A DNA stretch of 64,000 nucleotides. Origin: Tanypteryx hageni (Eukaryota; Arthropoda; Insecta; Odonata; Petaluridae). A program made the translations under genes and the position numbers. A model generated the notes under the pieces. The model was not told the DNA's origin and searched no databases. It saw only the letters and a program-made list of their open reading frames with translations. The stretch is from NCBI GenBank assembly GCA_028673005.1, contig CM054115.1, forward strand, positions 58,863,407 to 58,927,406. The letters run 5' to 3'. Shown in pieces: positions 12,335-25,094 of this stretch (positions within the stretch are counted from its first letter, which is position 1; each line of letters starts with the position of its first letter).

Positions 12335-12815
12335 GATGTTATGAGGGGTGGTGGAGGAAGGAGGGGAGGTGTGTGTGAGAGAGAGGGGATGGAGAGAGAT
12401 GTGGGTTAATGGAAGAGAGGGAGGATGAGGATATGGGAGTGGATACGGGAGGGAAGGGAGCGACGAGGATAAGGGGGCGAAGGATAGAGACAGCCAGCAG
12501 TGGGTGGCTGTGAGAGATATGGGTGAGAGAGAGAGAGAGAGAGAGGGAGAGGGGTGGGTGAGATAGAGCGGAGGAGGAGGGGGAGGAAAGAGTGACCCTC
12601 TGGCGGCTTAACATGTTTAAGAGGTGGCAGAGGGGCGCGATTCTTTTCTGGACGCGGTGTTACCAGCGTAAACGGACATAAACGCCGTGAGGGACGTCCC
12701 ACTGGGAAGGAGAGGATTGGCTCTAGACCTCCGGCTGGGTTGATGAACTTCCTTCCTCTCACCCACTCCCATTCCACTCCTCTTACTCCTCCCTCCCCTT
12801 CATCCGTCCCCTCCC
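12335..12815. repeat. Purine tract followed by pyrimidine tract
   Basis: G/A-rich at 12335-12600, including a GA dinucleotide run near 12525-12545, then C/T-rich at about 12745-12815. The arrangement is the mirror of the 10.4-11.1 kb pair. The 91- and 138-codon minus-strand frames here are Ser/Pro/Leu-rich low-complexity translations. Confidence 0.85.
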
Positions 12816-13660
12816 CCGACACAATTCACTGCCCGTCCGGTCTGCAAGCGGCATTCCTACGAAATGTTTAGCGTTCGAGTCGGCGCTTTTCTTCTCCCAT
12901 TCTTTTTTATTCCCGGAAAAAATTAAAAAAAGGAGCGCCCACGTAAATTTTCACCGGCGGGTGAAAAAGACTTCCGCCGATTTTTCCATCTCGCATTCCA
13001 ACTGCCGATTGCGTGTGTCGGAGTCCTCCGACTCTCTCGCGAGCTTCTCTTTTTCTCCGTTTCCCCCTCCAGGTTTGGCGCTGATTTCCGTCGAGGTAAT
13101 TGCCGTTTTTAGTCTCACCCGTTTTTGACTTTTTATTATTATTATACATTGTCCCTGCTGAAGGGTTCGAATCGATGGGTTAGAGGTATCATTTTCGCGT
13201 CTAATATAGGGTAGTGAGTGAGTGCCCCGGGTGTTGGCTTGTTAAGGTTGCCAGCCGATCACGCATTAAAGAATCTGTTTCTCTCCCGCCTATCAAAGAA
13301 TATTTTTGGCAAGTACCCGCTGATGGATTGGTTGTAGAAACTTCTGTCTTCCACGAGGTATATTTTTAAGCTATTTAGAAGGACGGAAGGATGTTTACAG
13401 TTGTCATTAAGACGCGCCAGGTGGGAGGAAAAATTAACGCATTGGCGTGATCCTGAAGAATTTAATCTTCGCCGTCTGTTATCACCTTTAAGAGCGAATC
13501 AAACAATTAAGGTAGTTTTTTAATCGGCGGTTCAGAAGATTTTTATTGGTCGTTAATATAATCATTTTCTTTCCTTTAGAAAATGAAAACTACTCGAAAA
13601 AATTCATTCAAAAATTGTTTGTGAAGGATATGAAATGATCGGTTAATTTTGTATGGCTTG
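12816..13660. other. No gene seen
   Basis: Relatively GC- and CpG-rich to about 13100, then AT-rich. No splice-bounded frame or known domain recognised. Confidence 0.45.
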
Positions 13661-13663
13661 TTG

Positions 13664-15045
13664 CTAAAATATTCAGTTTAATAATAATTAAGGAGTTTTC
13701 CAGTATTTTGGATTATTAAAAGATATGTAATACTTATAACTTTATTTTTTTCGAGTTAAAGGCTTATAAGGAAAGGTTTACACACCAGACAATTGCGATT
13801 TGGTCGTGTCAAAGGTACCTCTATAATTCGAAACTTCAGAGAAGAAAAAAGCAATCCGTGTAAATATTCGAGTAATAGAACTTCAAGTCATCTTATTGGA
13901 ATACAAGCTGGAGGAAATGTATATTTCGACTAATAATAAAAGCGAGTTATAGGCTATTTAAATATTCAATTTAATAACAGTTAAGGAATTGATAATTATT
14001 TTGGATTATTATAAACTAGATAATAGTTCCTTTTTTCCTCAGTAGGCTTAAGGTAAGTAACTATAAGGAAAACACACCAAATGATAGCGTTTTGATCTAA
14101 TTGTATTGTTATACACATCGTTTCAACAGTAATTCTACATTCAAGAACCTTGTTGTGGCTATCGGAGACACCTGAGATACTGTCCTTGCAAAAAGTCTAG
14201 ACACCCGAGTTTGAGACGGTATACCTCAAAAACAACAGTAACGATTTTAATGGGGTGAAAAATAGCGGTTAGAGAATTTATTTCTACGTTAATTAATGTG
14301 CATCTTAAATTTTTAGTCTAGGTTTAAATATTTTATATTGAGCTGTATTTGAAGAAAAACACGGTTTTTAGACCTGGAAATTCGATAAGACCAATTTGAT
14401 TGTTTACATCTCAGAAACCCTACAATGTATCAACTTGCAATTTTAATAACACTTACTAAAAACTATTTGAAATAAGTATCTGGAAGCGTTATTTTATAAC
14501 TGCAACATTAATACCCAATTTTTTTACATTTCTGAAATTCGGCTATCTTCGTTATTCCTGGGTTGTTTTCAAAGTTAGAGGTACCGTTGTCATTACTAAT
14601 ATGTAAAAAACAACTTCAGAAAATTACTTCCCAAAATGATACCGATTTTTTTTTTCTGCCTCCGTCTTATAGCTTCCTCTGGCTTAGCAAAACTGACGGG
14701 ATGTACATCAATTAACGTAGAAATAAATTCTCTAACCGCTACTTATCACCCCATTAATATCGTTGCGGTTGTTTTCGAGATATACGGTCTCAAACTCGGG
14801 TGTCTAGACTTTTTGAAAGGACAGTAAGTACTTATTTATGTGCTTGTTCTTGAATTTTTATCAGCCACAAGACGACTTCGATAATTCTCCGTTGAAGTAA
14901 TTCTATAGGTCGAAATCTTGAGGATTGTGAATTAATCCGAATTAAAATTCAAGTCATAGAATTTGAAACTATCATCTTAGAATATATTCTGGAAGAAACG
15001 TATGTTATGAGCAATATAAAAACCGAGTTATAGGATATTTAATAA
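13664..15045. repeat. Diverged tandem duplication, split by a transposon
   Basis: The block at 13674 (TTTAATAATAATTAAGGA ... TTTTGGATTATTA ... CACACCAGACAATTGCG) recurs at about 13965 (TTTAATAACAGTTAAGGA ... TTTTGGATTATTA ... CACACCAAATGATAGCG), a period near 290 bp. A block ending GCGAGTTATAGGCTATTTAA at about 13940 recurs at about 15020. The element at 14180-14824 interrupts the second unit. Divergence is high, so the duplication is old. Confidence 0.6.
14180..14824. mobile_element. 645-bp Tc1/mariner-like element, 125-bp TIRs, TA-flanked
   Basis: The left arm 14180-14304 is the near-complement of the right arm 14700-14824. Both begin CTGTCCTT-CAAAAAGTCTAG reading inward. The dinucleotide TA lies immediately outside both ends (14178-14179 and 14825-14826), the signature target of the Tc1/mariner/pogo group. 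The interior of about 395 bp has one open frame of 63 codons that reads out through the right arm, and no transposase motif. It is best called a non-autonomous deletion derivative or MITE. Confidence 0.85.
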
Positions 15046-15867
15046 TTGAGGTTGTTTTTTGCCATTAAGCCACCGGAGTGGAATTACTTTCTGCCTTTTT
15101 AAAAGAAATGTGCGAGGTATCACGAGCGAATATAAATATCCGAAGATAACCACAGGTTAAACCTTTCGGAAGAGCGCCGCCGAAAAATGTGACGACTTAT
15201 TCCGTCGCGGACGTGAGATATATGGTGCTCATATTTTTCGCTCATCCACGCCTTCATCCCTCTTCCTTTCGAGTTCTCCTTTTATCCCTCCTGGGACGTC
15301 ATCTCGGCCGTCGCAGATCGTGGAAAAGTTTTGTCCTCACTCTTTCCATCTAGAATGAGGAGTTTCAGCGACCCACTTCGCGTCGGGTGGAAGTGGGGAT
15401 CGAGGGCGTGATGGGAATGACCAAAGCGATCGTGAGGACCAAAAAAAAATGTACACACACGCAAGAAGGCTTCCGTCTTCTGTGGGGTTTATTCTGTTTG
15501 TGTCTCGCGCTGACAAATTTGCCGTCGTTTCCCACGGCGCGATTTGTTTCCTAGCCATATTGGAGGAGTTTTTTCTCCCTCGGAAATAGGTATGAAATTG
15601 GATTTTCAAATAAATTTTCGTGGATGCGAATTTTTCATTCGCTGGAAGATGGAAATTTTTTTCGTTAGGTCATGATTTTTATCTGTCGATTAAATATTGT
15701 TACGGGGTTGGGTGTTTGTGACCTGTAACAACCTTAAACAATTACAATTTTTCTTATAAAAATTTAAAATTTTGTCTTCGAATTTATTTCTATGAATTGT
15801 CTCATTTGTTAATAAAGATACCAAAAATTTACATAATTTGTCACTTAAATATTTTTGTTAACATTAG
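15046..15867. other. No gene seen
   Basis: A GC-richer patch at about 15160-15600 with overlapping short frames that lack recognisable motifs; AT-rich afterwards. Confidence 0.45.
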
Positions 15868-16392
15868 CTGGAAAACGTTAAACACGAAATTATGGGGATC
15901 AGAATATTTTTTCGTGTTAAAACAATATTTTATGGAAATGTATCTATGAAAGTATCTGTTATGGTAACGTGAACATGATTTATTTTTACATAATTACAAA
16001 AGATATTAATTTACACAAGTTAGAGTACAACAATTATCTGTCATGACGAAAAATCTATTAAAATGCAATTTATGTATGTACATATGTGTACACGATTATT
16101 TTTACGTAAACATAAATCCTATTCTAATTTTTCTTTAAAAAATCTATAATTTTCTTTAACACCGTATTTGCTATAATCTTCATAGTCATTTCGTGTTATC
16201 AGAAGGATTTTACGTAGGTTTATATTCTTGGGACAAAAAATATTTTCGTGTTAACCGATATTTTTGAGTTATCCGTTTCGCGTTAACACAATTTTAATGT
16301 ATGGGAAAACGTATTTTAGGGAACGGGCCGAAAATATGTCCTGTTAAACGATTTTTCGTGTTATGCGTTTTCGTGTTAAACGTTTTCCATTG
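15868..16392. mobile_element. TIR element with arrayed TTCGTGTTAAC motifs
   Basis: The left end reads GGAAAACGTTAAACACGAAA and the right end, on the other strand, GGAAAACGTTTAACACGAAA: inverted repeats of about 20 bp with one inserted base and one substitution. The words TTCGTGTTA or CGCGTTAAC recur between the ends near 15912, 16190, 16245, 16276 and 16355, most on one strand, suggesting repeated protein-binding sites. Flanking duplication is unclear and no transposase is visible, so the superfamily is unassigned. Confidence 0.65.
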
Positions 16393-17219
16393 TTCATTGA
16401 AATTTTTTATTTTCTGAAAGCATGCGCAGAGTTTTGAAAACATAATTTTAAAACACAAAAGAGTTAAGTAAAATAGATAAAATTTATTGAAAAATACATG
16501 GATATAAAAATGTACATCATTAATGGAAGATTATTTTTATTAAGTGATCCATTGTAGGATCAGGTAAAAACTCAATGCAAAAAATTAAAAATTGTGCGTA
16601 AGCTAAAAATTATATCGCGATTTGGTTTTGAGACTAATAAAGAAGCGTTGATGCAATGCATGGAAAATATTTAAAATTTTACCATTTTTAAAAGTGGATA
16701 TCATAGAATTTTCTAGGATCCGCTGTTTTTGAACTTGTGTTTGTCTTCCTTTATGTATTCGAAAACTCGATTCTTTATGCTCATTATCCGTGAAATTTAG
16801 CGTTGATATCTCTGTCGTATCAAGTTTTACAAAAATATTTATGAATTATCCTTAGGAAAAAGTCGCATTCCCTACACAATTGCGTTTAACATTAATGATA
16901 GGGATTGACGTAGACATTAAAATACGATTCTGCAATTTTGGAACTTCGCTTTCCTTTGTCCTCATTATTATGTCGAGATTAGAGGCCGTCCGCGGTTTCG
17001 TTATTTTCACCGGATCTCTCACCATTTCCATCCCATGAGATAGGTTAGACGCACATTTTTTCGTCCCGGGAATCCATTCTCTGGTCATTCCGGTCGATTC
17101 CTTTTAACGGCTTTGTTAAAGGTTTAGACCCCGAAACCGGAGGAATCCAAATTGGAATTCCATGGAAACGCGGCGGTGGAGGTGCTCCGTCTGTCGCGTT
17201 CCCGTGTTTGCTTCATGTG
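16393..17219. other. No gene seen
   Basis: AT-rich to 16840, then mixed. A 78-codon minus-strand frame at 16852-17088 has no recognisable family. Confidence 0.4.
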
Positions 17220-17660
17220 TCTGTGGGCGAGCGAGAGAAGGTATGGAAATATAATAGGTTTCAAAGGAGAGAGGGGAAGAAGGAAGGCGGATTGGTGGGA
17301 GAGATAGGGAGTGACTGAGAATTAGAACCGAAGGGACAGAGGTAGAGAAGCAGTGAGTGAGAGACAGGGATGGAGCGAGAGAGTGTGATGAAAAATTGAT
17401 CGCGAGAGAAAGTATGAATGTAGGTAGGAGAATGGAGGGAAATAAGAAGAAGAGAAGAGAGGGAGAGAAAGTGTAGAGGTTAGAATGGTAGTAAGGGGAA
17501 CATAGTTTTGGGGAAGATAGAGGGAGAACTAGGGAAAGAGAAGAAGGAAGAGAGATATAAAGACAAAGATGAAGAGGAAGCAAAGACAGTGATGTAGAAA
17601 AATATAAGAAAAAAAGAGCACGATAAAGCAAAAAATTAAAGGGGAACATAAGAAAGATAA
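17220..17660. repeat. Purine-rich tract, about 440 bp
   Basis: Almost pure G/A with sparse pyrimidines. It creates the window's longest open frame (186 codons, minus strand), which translates as Leu/Ser/Phe/Pro-rich low-complexity sequence and is not considered a gene. Confidence 0.88.
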
Positions 17661-18640
17661 AACGTGAAGGAAACAAAAATAAAATGTTTTTAAAATAACG
17701 TTTATATTAACATGCTAAAAAAGAAAAAAAAATAATTTTCCAGTCGGTGGCGCACCGATTTTGGGTTTCCGCAGATTTTCTAATCGTGGGGATCTCAATT
17801 TCGGCGTTCGCTAATGAACAAATGATAGCAGAAATATTTTTCATAGGAAAAGAGAGGCAATGCTATTCACCACGGTAGGAAAAGCTGAAGGATTCGTTGG
17901 GTACATAGGATTCAGCAACGTAAGGGGAAGATAATGTAAAAAATAGGGAGCAATACGAAGACGAGAGGCAAAAACAGAAAATATGACAGTGAAGCGAATA
18001 AATGAGAAAAACTGAGATAAGAGCGATGGGGGACTCAAGTTTAGGAGACGGGAAGAGAAATTCATGCAGAAATTATCGTTTTATTTAATATTTTTCATCA
18101 TAGGGAATCGAGGAGCAATATTTCCGTCTCCATATTGCAGTTTAGCACCTGATAGGAAAAAAATATTGCAAGGTGACCAATATTTTAAGACTGCTGTTCA
18201 TATTTTATAACGTTTTCTCTGATTTAAAAATGAACTTATTGTTAAATGACGAATAAATAAATGTTGCTAGAATAATTTTATTTGCAATTAATATATCAAC
18301 GTTGATGATTTAATTATCATGGCAGAGAGAGCAGAAGGTACTCATATTGTGCATAGAACTTGCAAAATACATGTGTACTTCATAATTTTTCTATTCTCTA
18401 GAGTTTTCAGGAAAGAATAGAGGGAGCCCATCCTGTTTAATCCTTTATTAATAATGAGCAAAGAAGAGATATCTGCCGAAGATTATCCGACAAAATTCAA
18501 TTCAAATTGAACTTATCGTTTATTTCATGTCGTTTTTCTCATTTGAAAAATTAAGTAGTGAATATTCGCAAACTCTTTTTTATTTCAAATAAAATAAGTT
18601 AAAAAAATAATTATTAACATTATTAATTATTTTCAATAAA
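17661..18640. other. No gene seen
   Basis: Mixed AT-rich DNA leading to the pogo element. A smaller purine-rich patch lies at 17830-18060. Confidence 0.45.
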
Positions 18641-18642
18641 TA

Positions 18643-19974
18643 GGGTAAGTGCGTGTGCATAGGGTTGTGGGTGAATCGGGTCAAACTTATGTTATGGCGC
18701 CTTAGAGACCAGATAGCTAAACCCCGAGAGCTGCTGCACTTTGTAGGCAACGAGTGGAACCTTAGTAGCGTTGTTATGCAAGATCGAGATAGTTGCACTT
18801 GGTTTTCGTCATTCTACAGCTTGTTTTTAGGAAGAACAAGGTAAGCTTCGCATGCATTTTTGCTGAATTCTTATTTTTGGAAGTTCCAAGTTGTGATTTT
18901 GTAATAGAAACACCGTGCAGCGGAGGAAAACAAACACTTCTGCGTTAAGTACGTCTTGCATTATTCTAACCTGTAGGTACTCGCAATCTCACAATATTCA
19001 TGCCAGTGTTGCCAACCTCTGATTTTACATTTCTCTGTACAAGCGGGTGAATTGGGTTAGCTATTGTCGGATGAATCGGGTCAACGATTTGAACTTCAAA
19101 TAAGCAAGGGAAGTAATTTCTTTTATTTTTACTCTCTCATATACGGGGTACTGATCCTTGATGGCCAACCTTCTCACAAATGTTTGCAGGTTCTACAATT
19201 TTGAATACTCCATCCACCTTGTTTGCCTTCCCAGTCACACCACTCATAGACTACAACCGTTGGACCGGTCGTTCTTCGAATCGTTCAAGGCTTATTATCA
19301 CAATGAAGACAGTAACAATTTTGTTCGTCGCACCGTGGGTGACAGGAAGCTAACGAAACTAAATTTTGGTGCAAGTTTTAAAGCGGCATGGTCCAATGCA
19401 GCGTCACCAGCTATCGCCGAGAGTGGATTTTCTTCAACCGAAATCTTCCCCCTGAAATCAAATGTTATTGAAGATCACGAATTCTTACCCTCACTATCAT
19501 ATAAAGCGTCAACAGCGACTAAGAGCCCTAAAATCCTGAAGCCGATCTTACTTCTGACGATGACGGTCGGTCCACTTCTTTTCAGGACTTGTTACCGACT
19601 CCCACTCAAGTTACATATATTGCATTGTACTATGTATTTTGACAAAATGTAACCTTCTTAAATAATTGCTGTGGGGCATTAATATATTTTTTCTTGTTTG
19701 CTTTCATTGTCGGCTAATTTCCGGCTAACCGTTTTCACCCTTCGCCTGACCCGAATCGCTCTCTTTCGTCGGGTGAATAGGATCATTTACTTTGCTTACC
19801 AAAAGCCTTAATTCTCCGAATATATGTAAAAGGATTTTCAAAAAATTTAAGATATGTAAGATTAAGAGCAAGAAATACCTTTTGTTATCATAGAGTTGCT
19901 TTTAAAAATTAACCTTTGTGAATCTTGTTCTGATTGATTTTATAAAGTTTGACCCAATTCACCCGCACTTATCT
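18643..19974 (+). mobile_element. pogo-like DNA transposon, defective
   Basis: Flanked by TA at 18641-18642 and 19975-19976. The left end has GGGTAAGTGCG, then a 16-base insertion, then GGTGAATCGGGTCAAAC. The right end, read inward, has GATAAGTGCGGGTGAATTGG and GTCAAAC. Related sub-terminal copies of GGGTGAAT(C/T)GGGTCA occur at about 19045-19087 and 19737-19790. Inside lies a plus-strand DDE transposase remnant (19151-19650). At about 1.33 kb it is shorter than intact pogo elements and its coding region is broken. Confidence 0.85.
18795..19650 (+). pseudogene. pogo/Tigger-type DDE transposase remnant
   Basis: At 19151-19180 the frame reads LILDGQPSHK, matching the second catalytic Asp region of pogo transposases (the 'LLLDNHSSH' type). 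It hits a stop near 19200. The next part continues one frame over from about 19195 with LVCLPSHTTHRLQPLD then RSFFESFKAYYHNE, which carries the third catalytic Asp (in LQPLD). A frameshift therefore separates the two catalytic residues. A weak N-terminal trace, CTWFSSF followed by LFLGRTR at about 18795-18840, resembles the CENP-B-type DNA-binding end ('WF..F...P.L.LRTP'). The first catalytic Asp region was not found. Function is lost. Confidence 0.85.
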
Positions 19975-19976
19975 TA

Positions 19977-22900
19977 CTCATGGAATTATCACATCTGAGG
20001 GCAATTTCGTAGCTGACATTTGCATCTGTTTCATTCAACAGTTTACAGTTACCGGAGTTATCTTGATCATATAATTAAGGAGAATTACAAACGCTACTGC
20101 GCCTTTACATATCGTATTCAGCTTATTTCCTTTCAAACAACTGGTTTTGTGGAGGCAATCATTCGGATTTTAAGTAACGGTTACTAAAACTACCAAAGTT
20201 TTTCTCCCACGATATCACTTTCATGTCGCATTTATGCTTAAAGAGCAATTTTTCAATCGTGTAGAAAATAACACACACGTTGCTCTTTTATCACCATATC
20301 TGAACGCGATTCACTTAACTACTATAAGGTACGTGAGCGTGAAATTTCCTTTCGGTTTACGTAATTGTGGGGAAGCGTCTAGGAAAGATAGAACGGCACA
20401 CGGGGGGATGACGAAATCCTCTTCAATAGCAAAATAGCCGTGCATTAAGGCCTGTAATGATTACCTCTCGTGGTTAAGGAATGCCTCCGTTATCCCGCCC
20501 ACTTCACGCACCAATCAATCCATTAAAAAAACGCGCGGCAGGCATAATCTGCTCTTACGGATTGTACGTAATAGGATAATGCGGAGAAGGCCCCGAAGGG
20601 ATCTCGACAACAACCCCTTCAAGACCTTTCATAATCATCAACTCGAACAAAAAATGGGTAACTAGCCCCGCGCATCTCCTTCCCCGTCTTTCCTTCACTC
20701 TTCCGCCGCTTTGACTACCCCTTTGTGCTTAATAACTAATTTATATTTCACAGATCTTTATCGCAAAGGTGAGAAAAAGCCTCTCAGCAAGAGTGTGTGT
20801 GTGTGAAGAATTAGACCGACTCGCGTTAATTTAGTCGAGGATCGAGTTCGGATGAAGGGAAACTCTCTTCGAGAAGAAAAGAAAAAAAGGTCGAATCCGT
20901 TATCTCTACAAATCGTCCGATCGGACGGTTAAGGGGAGAGGAATACCCTTGTATATATTATTACGAGGCTACGCCCTTAATAGGCATCCGAAAATTTCCG
21001 ACACGCTCTCCTCGTTTCTTTTTTGAGTTGTATATACGGGTCACAGGGAGAGGGGGAGGTCAGTCCTCAACTGCACTACCCACGCGGTCGCGAGTAAACG
21101 AAGGAAAAAACGAGAGGAAAAAGAAAGCGGGAAGGTGATTTTGTGTGGAACAAATGTTATGCCGCGACTCTTTCGCATTCCTTTGACTGCTGTAAAGTAC
21201 GTTTTTCTCTACGTTTTTGGTCCGAATGTTTTTTTACGGTGAGCTGTGGAATGCGTGGCATTCGAGAGTAATCTTTTTATGCTTGAATGATGTTTTCCTG
21301 GGTCTCCGTTTTCGCTATGTTTTGGGTAAAGCTTCATGGACGGAAATGCACCTTTAAAAGATCGAGATGATTGGTTACTGAGTAATCATAAGATTATTCT
21401 CTGCGCATGGTGAATCTGGGTAAGAGACGCATCAAATTTTGTTGGAAAGGTAATTTTCACATCTCAGTAAATGTACGATTGATATAATTTTAGCAAAGAA
21501 ACGCTATGATTGAAACTATCGTATTTTGGCTTAAGATATTTTCCATAATTTTAAACATTTTTGCGTAAGCGTTGTCAGTTTCGGATAGAAAGTAATTACC
21601 TGAAAGTGTATACTTTTTCTAATTAAATAATCAATTTTTTTGTCTGGATAATCAAAATATATGGCAAATTTAAGGTTGATACCCTCGGGATTGAACACAA
21701 CGCCGTGGGTAGTATTGTTAAAGAGTAAATTACAAAGTTAACTGGTAACGCTGACAATGTTGTGCGTCTACAAGCTATTAAATCAAGAAATTCGCTTTAT
21801 AAAAATCATAATCTAAGATAATTAAAAGAAAGAATTAGAAAAAACTATGCTGAAGTTTGGAAATTCTTTTCTCGAGTTCTACGACAAAACCATTCTGATT
21901 AAGTCACATAAATTTCACTCGTCATATACCAATCGGTTTGTCATCAAAAGTTGTTACATTTTTAACGCTGAGTTATTTTACCTGCGAGTTCATCCAAACT
22001 TACTTGAATATACTTTAAAGTTCCTTTAAACTTATTATTCTATTTTGGTGAAATATAAAAGAATCGTTATTACTGATATCTTAGGAATTTACAAAGAAAA
22101 ATAGTTCCATAATGTCAATGAGGAAAAAATAGGACAATTTTATTTTTATCCTAATTGACGGCTTTGATTGACCGTTTCTTATTCCACTTATAATTTGAAT
22201 CGCGCACAACCATTCACATTGTCAAGGTTAAATTAGGAATCCATGCCGCGACATTAAATTTCGAATAGTTTTCCAAACAGCCATTGGATTAGCTGGTATA
22301 GTGACCATATGTTTTTCGATTCCTTGTTCAACGGATCGTGCGTCCGACAGAATCGGGTAATGTCCTTCGGAATTGACGAGAAAGTTTCCATGGGACCGTT
22401 GCTAATGGGATCCAGGTAACAGCTGGAATTCAAAGCAGGGATGATTTATCCTCCAAGCCTAGAGTGAAGCTTATTACTATCTCTCTCTGCATCGGAACTG
22501 CGATGGAATAACCAAGTACTCGGCAATTTCAATGCCGAATCAGCGAGCAATTGTAACGATTGAGAATCAAATTTCAAGAATATGGTGAGGATAAAATCAA
22601 TACGACAGTATAAGCAAAATATTATATGAAAATCCTTTCTCAAAATGCTCGTAAATGTAGCTTTGATGCCGATATAAAATTACTTCTTCAACAAAGACAA
22701 TAGATTAAATATTCATGGCTTCATTTTTTATTACCTGAGGGATTTTTTCCGAAGTCAGTCCCAATGTTTCCCTTTCATTTCCGGCAAACAAATCCGACGT
22801 CGCTTTTATTTCTTTTCCAAAGCAATATTTCAAGAAGAAACTTCAAAAAAATAATGACGCCGAAAACGCTTTTTTGGCATTAAATCATTAATTTTATGAA

Positions 22901-23859
22901 AGAATCGCGAGAAGGGGTCGCCTTACTTTACGTAAGGGACTAAAACGTTTTACACTCTTTCCGAGAATCCTGTCGCAAATAAATAATGGCAACGGGAGAA
23001 AATTCGAACCTATAGGGAGAATTGATGAGAAAGAGAGGGAAAGCTATGGGAAACCGTTTTCCAAATGTTTCCTTTAAATTCAAGAATATGCTCTCGAAAA
23101 TTGAAAAAAATTGTACTTATCTTACCTATCTCCAACAATCATGACAAGGTTATGAAAAACCTTGTGTTTTTCTTAGCGCGTTTTTTAGAATCCATTATCG
23201 GTGGATCACCGCTGAAAACGATTGCATTGTTAAGGCACTTGGAGATACCTGATATGAGTATGTACTTAGTTTTTCGATTTTGATACTTAAAAGTGCTTAA
23301 TCTTGATTTTTTCTGCTTTACGACGAGATCGATAATTCTGTAGTACGCTTACTTCCTCTCGATGTCTTAGTTTTCATACGAAACGAGATTAGGGTAAAAA
23401 GGAGTTTACGATTTTTGCATCGCTTACCTTCTTCCTCAAAAAAACTAATATTGATATGTTTTCGTTGAGAACATCTATTCTGTGAAGAAGGTAAAAATAT
23501 CATCCAAGAATGAAAGTATCCTCATTTACTTGTCATAATAAATCGCACCATTTTATTTTCGAGAACATGGATCTGATAGTTTTCAATTTGTATTATATAT
23601 TAGATATCTAAGATGTTTCCACCTTAGTCACATTGTAAGGAGTAATATATTTTATTATCTACAACAAAATGTAACACTTAATTTTACTTCTAAACGACAA
23701 AATACCTTTTCAACCAACAAGACAAAACAATTCCCGTTAATCAAATCAAGCACGTGAATAAGAAAAACGCGGTTAATAGTCGGGAATGCCTTCAAACGTT
23801 TAAGTGGCTTGAATTCAAACCTTCACGCGGAGTGAAGGCAGTTACGAGCTCTCTAGAAT
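19977..23859. other. Long stretch without a recognised gene
   Basis: 20440-21200 is GC- and CpG-richer, with a short GT run near 20790. The rest is AT-rich. Open frames are all under 75 codons and show no domain. No inverted repeats or transposon ends were recognised by eye. Confidence 0.4.
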
Positions 23860-24320
23860 AAGTAAAAGAGAGGTAGTCTGTAGGAAGAAGAGAGACGGGA
23901 GACAAAAAAAATCGAGAGAGAGATTTTAAGAGGGCTTGAGGAAATAATTATTCCCAGAGAGCACCGTATGAAGATGGCGTCGCGAACGAAGCGGATGGAA
24001 GGGAAAAGGGGAGAAAATAGGACTTTTTCGTGTCTACAGGAAGATCTAAAATAACTCTGGCGAGAGAAAATTGGAGAAATAGAATGGTTTGGGCGATAGT
24101 GGATGCATGTCTCGGAATAAATGGGGTGAGTGATTTGGGCGTTTATTAGGGGCGGTTACGAAAGGCGTAGGAAATGGCCGTTACAAGAGAGAGGAAGAGT
24201 TGGGCGGAAAAAAGAAAGGGGCGATGAGGAGGAGGAAGGTGTGAAAGAAAACATAGGAGCAAGAAAGAAGGCGAGCAATGGAGAGAGTAGGATGGAGAGG
24301 TGAGGAGGGAAAGAAAGCAA
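23860..24320. repeat. Purine-rich tract, about 460 bp
   Basis: G/A-rich with several AGAGAGA runs. The 127-codon minus-strand frame that overlaps it is Ser/Leu/Pro/His-rich low-complexity sequence. Confidence 0.85.
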
Positions 24321-25080
24321 AGAAGTATGGTGGTTTGTAATGCGATCGAATCAAGTGTGAAAACTGAGATTCCAGTATGATGATTTACCATTGTATGCAT
24401 CGATAAACGAGGGCATCGAAACTCCAACAATCCGTGTGCGCTCGCATCCATATGACTTTTTATTGCATTACTTATGAGAACGCAAAAATCGATGAAACAT
24501 AAATCTTGCGCTTTATCACACCCGTGCACTTCAATTCCATGTTATAATGCCACTGGTGGAATTATTAGGCATTTACTCGCGGAAAACATTTTCTAGCAGT
24601 TTGTAGAGTCAAACTCGATATTTTATAATGACTGTGGACACTATTCAGTATTTTTGAGACACATGGCTTACATAGTCTAGTTTATGAAATATAATTCTAT
24701 AACTGAATGAATTTTATCAAAACCCTCCAAGAGATTTTTGAGGAAATCGACAATTTTTTTAAATTGACTGGAATATATTTCTCTCCGTTGTTGCACGATA
24801 TGGCTCATCTCAACGCATTTCTATGCCGCATTACACCAAGTACAAATTGGATGTTTCTTCAAGTTCTTTTAAACCGTTAAGTCGTTAGACTTAGGGAATT
24901 TCCAAAACTTTTTAGGATTAAGGGGCATCTAATACGCGCATATCCATCAAAGTCGAATGGTTCTTCCGCGAACATATGAGGAAGCAATAGAATTCGTTAA
25001 CATACGGGTTGTATGGTACCTTATGATATCTTCAGTGCTAATAATTTCAGTAAATATTGGAATTCAATCTATTTTTTATT
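24321..25080. other. No gene seen
   Basis: AT-rich sequence without recognisable content. Confidence 0.45.
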
Positions 25081-25094
25081 AGTATGAAATGACA

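Noticed and set aside
12406..12822. 138-codon minus-strand frame
   Set aside because: Low-complexity Ser/Pro/Leu translation of purine/pyrimidine tracts; overlapping frames are equally open.
17116..17676. 186-codon minus-strand frame, the longest in the window
   Set aside because: It lies in an almost pure purine tract. The translation is Leu/Ser/Phe/Pro-rich without motif, and the absence of stops is explained by base composition.
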